A stretch of DNA of 64,000 nucleotides from Symbiodinium kawagutii. Taxonomy: Eukaryota > Sar > Dinophyceae > Suessiales > Symbiodiniaceae. Under the pieces are notes generated by a model. It made no database searches. It saw nothing but the letters and a program-made list of their open reading frames with translations, and was not told where the DNA came from. The DNA is taken from contig VSDK01021698.1 of assembly GCA_009767595.1 (NCBI GenBank), positions 7,501-71,500 of the forward strand. Direction: 5' to 3'. A program made the position numbers and the translations under genes. Within the stretch, counting starts at the first letter, position 1. Each line of letters starts with the position of its first letter. Of the stretch, positions 59,101-64,000 are shown in pieces.

Positions 59101-62100
59101 AAAGTTTTAAGGTTGCTCGGCAAGGTCACCCGATCCAGGCTTCGATTAAAACATTCTCCAAACATCAAATTGTGCAGGTTGATCGGCAAGGTGACCTGGT
59201 CTAGGCTCTGGTTGAAACATTGGCCAAAAGTCAAAGTTTGCAGGTTCCTCGGCAAGCTGACCCGATCCAAGCTCTGATTGAAATGAATACCAAATGTCAA
59301 AGTTTGCAGGTTGATCGGCAAAGTGACCCGATCCAGGTGTTCATCGAAAGATTCTCCAAAAATCAAAGTTTGCAGGTTGCTCGGCAAGGTGACCCGATCC
59401 AGGTCCTGATGAAAGTCATTGCCAATAATCAAGGTATGGAGGGTTTGGGGAAGATGTTGCAGGCAACTAGCCGAAAACGCGCCTTCTATCTTTGTTACCC
59501 CTTGCAATGCTGTCTCATCCTCACAGGCGGGGAACCCCATGACGCACCTCCATGCAGCAAGCATATCGGTGGGAACATAGGTGCAGGACAATGTCGGATT
59601 ATGTCCCATGCCTTGTTCTTGCAAGCTTTGGTGCAGAATCAGTGGCGAAGCGAGGTGGTGCAAAGTGAGCTTTGCACCTTTCCGTGGTAGTTTCTTTGAA
59701 ACTATCTGCAGCAATTCGCTTCCCAATGTTGAAGGGCACAGGCTCACGATGCATCCTTCCCCGTTCAAACAAAGCACCTGAACTTCAATCAGCTGGATGC
59801 CATCACCAGTTGATGCATAGCCGTCATGACTGCCGGGCGCCATTGCCGACAACGATCGCCGTCTGGTGACTTGAGAACACAAAGGAGGCTCGTGCATGAA
59901 AAAGCCGACCGTTGGCAGGCACGGACCATTTATTTATCCAGTACTTGTTCATTGATTGATTCATTAATTAATCTGTTTATCTAATCTATTCACTATACTG
60001 TATTGTGACAGCAAATCAGAAGGATGTTAATCACTAAAACGATAGAATGAGTCAACGCAAGTAAAAGGGAAATGATTGGAAAATAGCCGACACATGCTCT
60101 TAAGAAAATACAGACCATACAGAACGCTAGGTATCAATGTTACGATTCATGGTGACCGAAACCCTACACTATCCATTTGGTGGTTTCTCAAAATAGTGGG
60201 CCCAAAAATGGTTGGTTCAATAATTCTATAGATGCTTCATAAAGGATGATAACTGGGGGTCCTCTATTTTGAGAAACCAATAAATCCATCAACACTCACA
60301 CTTCCCCATCTTGCAGGAAAGAAATGATCACATAAACGTGCAGGATGAACAACTACTTTGCTTTAATCATTCCAGCCCTGACTTGTATTCTAAGACCACA
60401 AGCATGCTTTTGAGACATGTGGGGGCTTCTTGACATACAGGCACCCCCAAAATGGATGGTGTACTTTGACAAATGGGTAAGAATGGATGATTTGGGGGTA
60501 CCCCTTTTTTGAGAAACACCACCCATGTGTCTGAGATTTGTTCTCACAAAAAAACTGACATGCAAACTGGCATCTCTTCTGACACATCAGGCAAAACATA
60601 TGTTCACATTATTCTCGCGGACAGACTGCCACATGCTCTGACATTTAGGTTGCAGCATATCTTCCGACCTTGGCTACGACATGCTCTGACACAAGGACTG
60701 TGACACAAACTCCATATGTTTTTTTGCCAAAAGACTGCATGATATTCTTGCATTTGTCTGATACGGGAATGAAATGACACAAGTTCTGGGATGGCTATGG
60801 TTTGCAGAATGACTTAAGTCAAAATGCATGTTTGTTCTTGGTTATCCCATGGTTTGTTTCTAAGCTACATCGAGGCTTTAAGTCACTGGACATCCGTTGT
60901 ATGGTGGTTTCTTAACATAGCTTTGAGAAGGGAAGCCCTCAATCATCCAGTCTACTGGTCATTCATAATCATAAATCAACCATTTTGGATGTCCCCTATT
61001 TTAAGAAATGAGACTCGTGGTGGTGATTCTTCAAACTAGTTCTAGGCATCAAACCATGGTCATCCCATGGATGATACTTTCCTGACAGTCCCACTCACAT
61101 AGCAACATCTAATTAACTGTTTTGCAGAAATGACAATGGAGTAAGTAACTATACAGAAATGGCTAACAATCAATAAATGCGTGGAATATGACTAACCTTC
61201 AGTAGATAGAATATCAACTTGAACCATCCCCAATAGATAAATGCTTGTAATATTGAACTTGGGGAACATTCTGTCTACTCCATCGCTCGTGGACGACGGA
61301 CGACTGCGAACCAGGTCCTCCAAATTGTTCTTCACGCTAGTCTTTGCAATCCAGCGATCAAACCTGGGTGGTTGAGCCAGCCGCTCTCAAATGCTCTCAA
61401 AAAGATGCGCAAGCCAATCAACATCCAATCATCCTAAAGAATTTGTGGAAAAAATGTCAATCATTCATTTAATCAATCATCCCAAAACGATGATTAAATA
61501 AACAATGCAAAACAAAAACATCAACAAAACAATAATTTGGGAAACTGAAAATGCTGAAATCGAAGCAACGAGAAACTGCGTCATCCCAACTTTGTCCTCT
61601 GCTTTGCACAGCCTGGGGAAGTCCTGCATCAAACTTTCCTGGAGGCGAACTCGCCGCGGCAGCACCAAGGGGGAGCACTGACATGGCTCTGGCAGTCACT
61701 CACTTGGAAACTCAAAAGCACGATTTTCAGAGGTGATACCACTATAAAGTCAGCCCTTCAGAGCTAAAATAGCTAAAACTCAGCTAAATACTGGATTTTG
61801 CATTTTCATGTTAGTTTGCCGGAGTGTAGGTGTCCATAAATGGTGATCAGTGCCCCTAAATCATCCTGCCATGACTCTTTTGAATAGGGAAAACAACAAA
61901 ATCAGAGTAATTATCCTTAGTAATCCCATCTATTGCGAAGGAGAATCATGGGAAGACAATGAAATCAACACCTAAATTGGTCACAACATCGTGGCTGAAC
62001 CCGTGATTCAATGCTTCGCATCCGAAGAGCGGCGTTTTAGCTCGCTCCATTTTTGGATCAGGTTGGAGAACTATCGCGACCACGAGATCAGTGCCCAATC

Positions 62101-62994
62101 TACTGGTGGTTTCTCAAAATGGGGGACCCCCTGAATCATCCAATAGTAGTCATTACTAGTAATAAAGCATCCATTTTGGGGGTCCCCTATTTTGAGAAAC
62201 AACCTACTAGAGTCCTACTCAATAGGCCAGTCTATAAGTTTTTTCCAAGCGGTCTCCCTTAAAAAATACTCATACAATTGTCACCCACTGGCTGTCTTTT
62301 TCCAAGTAGTCCTCTATATAGCTGTGGGTCAAAACCCTGTACCCCTGGTTCCCCACTATTAACTATGGTTTGCGCTATTATTGTTGGTGATTATCCTCCA
62401 TTTTTGGTTGGTTAATATTGACCCACAGCCATATTAATCCTGCAATTATTCACGGACCTGCGGACTTGCCGAAACAACACTTTCGGAAGATTTGGATGTT
62501 CATACGGTGTTGGAGCGGCATTAATTGATGGCAAACAAACTGGCAACGCCTGAGTAGACGCAGTAATCTCTACTTCAAGGTTTTTGTTTTTGAATGGTTT
62601 AGGGCCCAGAAAATTGAGGGTTGGAGACTTAGTGTTTCCAAATGTGCAAAGACCGTGACACTGCGCAGTGATTTCCAAGCAAAAAAATGGTCTGGCACTG
62701 TAATTGCCAGCCAGGCAGCAAACACCGACTTCTCTTTGTGGAATCCATGTTCAAAACACAGAATCCTTCAATGTCCGGCCTTCCTTGTTGATACTGACTG
62801 GTAATTATACTTGTGTATACTTGAACTACATGTTGTGACAGATTCATCTACATTGAACATCCTTGCCTAAAAAGGTCATACTCCCAATTCTTGGGAAAAG
62901 GTGCAAATGCCATGGTCCAAGTACCAGTACGTAGGTTATATAAAACCAGTAATCAAGAGGTACAAATCTTGCACCAGGTGGCAAAATGAGTGAG

Positions 62995-63039
<45 letters not shown>

Positions 63040-63444
63040 GAACGGTCAGTTCTTTCCATTTCCTGCCTGACCCTAGGTCATCACACAAACATCCAATCAA
63101 GTATCCAACCCACCAGTTCAAGCTGGCAGATCCCTATCCTGGCAGGTACGGTCTCATGTATGCTTTCATACTCCTCATGTTACCGTCATGATGAGCTCAA
63201 CCAACCCCACCCAGGATCAGCCCATCCAAGCACTCCCACCGGCCCAGGAGTGCATCCCGAGCTTCCAGACGCGTGGAGGACTTGAGTTTGCTCTTCTCGG
63301 CGTTGCCCCATTTGGGATTCACAAACTCCGGCACCACGCCGCCCGTCTCATCCAGCAGTTCCGCGTAGCGCACTAAGCTGAAGAGCAGGATGTTGATGTT
63401 GCCGGGGAAGGGCGAGAAACCCGAGGAGTCCGGGACATCGCCAC
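52686..63444 (-). CDS. UDP-sugar pyrophosphorylase (multi-exon, 5' end not located)
   Basis: Makes UDP-sugars from sugar 1-phosphates and UTP in the cytosol. Ten minus-strand exons join in phase. A 63444-63266 (SGFSPFPGNINILLFSLVRY...VPEFVNPKWGNAEK...STRL, GA donor). B 61638-61562 (ESLMQDFPRL...KVGMTQF, GA donor). C 61363-61312 (FDRWIAKTSVKNNLEDL, GT). D 56872-56785 (DAKKKVPPECALSAEADIYA then CNARLLQFL, GT). E 56019-55956 (VTFLGIKAFLGP, GC). F 55595-55536 (IVIKPSFAVSLEELKSKIR, GA). G 54122-54080 (ISKGSTLILDGD, GT). H 53542-53479 (VTIDGLQLKGAV, GC). I 53269-53182 (CIDNRGVEILAI...SWQIRG, GT). J 52758-52686 (LALRSATRYQKQVLEMEEIK then L, TGA). The order and motifs match the plant enzyme from the FPGNIN...EFVNPK...STRLE..MQD core to the C-terminal beta-helix ending in IRG. 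The N-terminal nucleotide-binding loop lies beyond the located exons. Intron C-D (4.4 kb) holds an intact FNIP-repeat gene on the same strand. Confidence 0.85.
53006..53108. repeat. (CAC)n then (CAT)n microsatellite
   Basis: CAC units to about 53033, then about 24 CAT units, inside a pyrophosphorylase intron or just 3' of its exon I. Confidence 0.95.
54670..54708. mobile_element. family-1 half element
   Basis: Only the left half (GGTGGTTTCTCGAAATAGAG ...) is present, ending in CATCCAACAG. A short plus-strand open stretch (AKLTSRFVFASDSPRSYK) follows but is not called. Confidence 0.6.
56662..56733. mobile_element. family-1 half element
   Basis: Only the right half (GGTTGGTTTATTACTG ... TTGAGAAACACCC). 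It lies in the intron after exon D of the UDP-sugar pyrophosphorylase. Confidence 0.65.
57711..59897 (-). CDS. FNIP-type 22-residue repeat protein with ubiquitin-like N-terminus, intronless
   Basis: A single 728-codon frame runs from ATG (a second in-frame ATG at codon 19 is also possible) to a stop. Residues about 36-110 (EVQVLCLNGEGCIVSL...LGSELLQIVSKKLP...LTLHH...SCTYVP) look like a ubiquitin-like beta-grasp domain. A short linker (CVMGFPACEDETALQGVTKI) follows. Residues 149 to about 700 hold about 25 tandem repeats of 22 residues: LPxNLQTLTFG followed by xxFNQSLDxVT. This is the FNIP repeat pattern known from Dictyostelium and abundant in dinoflagellates, an LRR-like solenoid for protein binding. 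Units 15 and 16 are irregular (18 and about 32 residues). The last unit is truncated and a 26-residue unrelated tail follows. It sits inside a pyrophosphorylase intron on the same strand. Role unknown, perhaps ubiquitin-linked binding. Confidence 0.9.
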   Translation of the reverse strand: MHEPPLCSQVTRRRSLSAMAPGSHDGYASTGDGIQLIEVQVLCLNGEGCIVSLCPSTLGSELLQIVSKKLPRKGAKLTLHHLASPLILHQSLQEQGMGHNPTLSCTYVPTDMLAAWRCVMGFPACEDETALQGVTKIEGAFSASCLQHLPQTLHTLIIGNDFHQDLDRVTLPSNLQTLIFGESFDEHLDRVTLPINLQTLTFGIHFNQSLDRVSLPRNLQTLTFGQCFNQSLDQVTLPINLHNLMFGECFNRSLDRVTLPSNLKTLTFGRRFNQSLDQVTLPSALKTLTFGKKFNQSLVRVTLPNSLQTLTFGDDFNQSLDRVTLPINLQTLTFGDDFNQSLDQVTLPINLQTLTFGDDFNQSLDRVSLPSNLQTLTFGIRFNQSLDQVTLPSNLQTLTFGDDFNQSLDRVSLPSNLQTLTFGSRFNQSLDQVTLPSNLKTLTFGHRFDQSLDRVTLPINLQTLTLGKYFDRVTLPIDLHTLIVGQSANLQMTFGNDFNKILDQVTLPINLQTLSFRNDFNQSLDRVTLPINLQTLTFGHTFNQSLDQVTLPINLQTLTFGDDFNQSLDQVTLPINLQTLTFGDDFNQSLDRVSLPSNLQTLTFGDDFNQSLDRVSLPSNLQTLTFGIHFNQSLDRVSLPSNLQTLTFGIRFNQSLDQVTLPSNLQTLTFGHRFDQSLDQVTLPSNLQTLTFGSRFNPDSVSLPRSVCNLFWERDIHGSFFQFMISTL
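57750..59450. repeat. 66-bp tandem repeat array encoding the FNIP solenoid
   Basis: GTCAAAGTTTG (antisense of the LQTLTFG core) recurs every 66 bases about 25 times. Several neighbouring units are identical over most of their length, indicating recent duplication or homogenisation. Confidence 0.95.
60179..60280. mobile_element. family-1 inverted-repeat element
   Basis: Ends GGTGGTTTCTCAAAATAGTG and CTCTATTTTGAGAAACCAA; no clean target duplication. Confidence 0.8.
60421..60524. mobile_element. family-1 inverted-repeat element, TSD ATGT
   Basis: 104 bp, diverged left end GGGGGCTTCTTGACATACAG, right end TTTGAGAAACACCACCC, flanked by ATGT (60417-60420, 60525-60528). Confidence 0.85.
60903..61012. 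mobile_element. family-1 inverted-repeat element, diverged
   Basis: Left end GGTGGTTTCTTAACATAG; right end CCCCTATTTTAAGAAATGA. Confidence 0.65.
62105..62204. mobile_element. family-1 inverted-repeat element, TSD TACT
   Basis: 100 bp flanked by TACT (62101-62104, 62205-62208), in the intron between exons A and B of the UDP-sugar pyrophosphorylase. Confidence 0.9.
62321..62430. mobile_element. family-2 inverted-repeat element
   Basis: Ends GCTGTGGGTCAAAACCCTGT and ATTGACCCACAGC, perfect 12-bp terminal inverted repeat, in a pyrophosphorylase intron. Confidence 0.85.
62995..63039. repeat. (ATC)n microsatellite
   Basis: About 15 ATC units in the intron between exons A and B of the pyrophosphorylase. 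Confidence 0.95.
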
Positions 63445-63905
63445 CTGCGTAAGATGAGCAATGAAGTCATTGCTGGATGGTTGTGATTGAGTTATGCACT
63501 CCATACTGTGTAGAGGACAAAATTCCAAAATTATATACAACTACAAAGATACCAACATTACCAACGACTAGAGGATTCGATGATACATTGATGGGAATAC
63601 ATGAACCCCATCCCATGCCAACTGGTCATGATTGAGGCTCCGAAAGCACTGTGGAGGTACTACCATTTGTTGATATGCCCATGGCAGTTGATTACTGCAG
63701 AAGTACAATCTACCATGGGCATATTCTTGTTGGCATTTGTTTGACGCAATCCCATCTAGATATCTTGCCGTAATCCCTCCTGGGCAAGGCGAGATAGTAG
63801 CTGGCACGAGGAACAAACCAACAACCACTGTCCATACAAACACAGTTGCTTGCCCCCAAAAAGGAAGGAGGATTAGAATACGGCCATCCACATCAAACGG
63901 ACTAC

Positions 63906-63952
63906 CGAAGATCGAAGCGCTGCTTTACAGGCGTGGCCTGCAACTGGTTGAC
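63906..63952 (-). CDS. exon, possibly an upstream pyrophosphorylase exon
   Basis: Starts after GGCTGCAAG, ends CTTCG|GTAGTC and reads VNQLQATPVKQRFDLR. It lies 0.45 kb upstream of exon A of the UDP-sugar pyrophosphorylase on the same strand, but its residues do not clearly match that family. Confidence 0.4.
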
Positions 63953-64000
63953 CTTGCAGCCAGCGATAAAACTAACCACCCAGCGAGGAGAACTGATACA

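Larger units (their letters stand above)
59900..61250. other. intron/intergenic stretch without an exon
   Basis: AT-rich, carrying three family-1 elements (60179-60280, 60421-60524, 60903-61012). No exon is supported. Confidence 0.45.

Noticed and set aside
57732..59690. Long plus-strand frames over the FNIP repeat array (QSLQVARQADPIQALIE-type repeats)
   Set aside because: They are the antisense of a 66-bp repeat whose unit is a multiple of three, so an open antisense frame repeats automatically; the sense strand has the domain structure.
62000..62104. Exon next to the element at 62105 (plus RFSSLHFWIRLENYRDHEIS or minus RLGTDLVVAIVLQPDPKMER)
   Set aside because: Both strands look coding, but pyrophosphorylase exons A and B join directly across this interval; neither strand could be confirmed.
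1..64000. CRISPR array, bacterial operons, Shine-Dalgarno sites, rRNA operon
   Set aside because: None present; the tandem repeats are coding (FNIP) or microsatellites, and the gene structure is eukaryotic.

Overview
Kind of sequence. This is nuclear DNA of a eukaryote, and everything points to a dinoflagellate, most likely of the Suessiales/Symbiodiniaceae type. Coding sequence is cut into many very short exons (26 to 250 bases). Where reading phase fixes the junctions, donors are GT, GC and even GA, and acceptors are usually AG followed by G. Nearly every exon that can be assigned lies on the minus strand, as in dinoflagellate unidirectional gene arrays. A long FNIP-type repeat protein behind a ubiquitin-like N-terminus is also typical. 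The genus cannot be read from the sequence. Three short N runs show that this is a draft scaffold. No bacterial operon, CRISPR array or rRNA was seen. Layout, all on the minus strand unless noted. 0-1 kb: a tandemly duplicated exon. 2.1-2.7 kb: exons of a gene with a CUE-like domain. 3.2-3.5 kb: a small membrane-protein ORF. 4.3-11.5 kb: an aspartyl/asparaginyl beta-hydroxylase-like gene whose catalytic domain can be assembled in phase from eight exons. 12-18 kb: scattered exons of unrecognised genes. 19.2-19.9 kb: an intronless YbaK-type aminoacyl-tRNA deacylase. 20-26 kb: unrecognised exons, one with a hydrophobic N-terminus. 26.9-32.4 kb: a BART-domain (ARL2BP-like) gene in four exons. 34-51 kb: many strong but unrecognised exons, a microsatellite cluster and a 0.6 kb element with terminal inverted repeats. 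52.7-63.4 kb: a UDP-sugar pyrophosphorylase gene in ten exons, with an intact 728-codon FNIP-repeat gene (57.7-59.9 kb) sitting in one of its introns on the same strand. Between exons the window is filled with low-complexity AACCAT/ATGGTT sequence and at least four families of short inverted-repeat elements. The main family has about 100-bp units beginning GGTGGTTTCTC and occurs in about 22 copies. Ten copies have perfect 4-bp target duplications, and several sit at or within tens of bases of exon borders. One lies exactly on a 3' splice site, where its AGGT target duplication rebuilds the acceptor. I consider this element/splice-site relationship the most interesting system in the window; it resembles the introner elements known from dinoflagellates. 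The recognised genes do not form one pathway: they serve peptide hydroxylation, tRNA proofreading, ARL2/ciliary GTPase binding and nucleotide-sugar synthesis.
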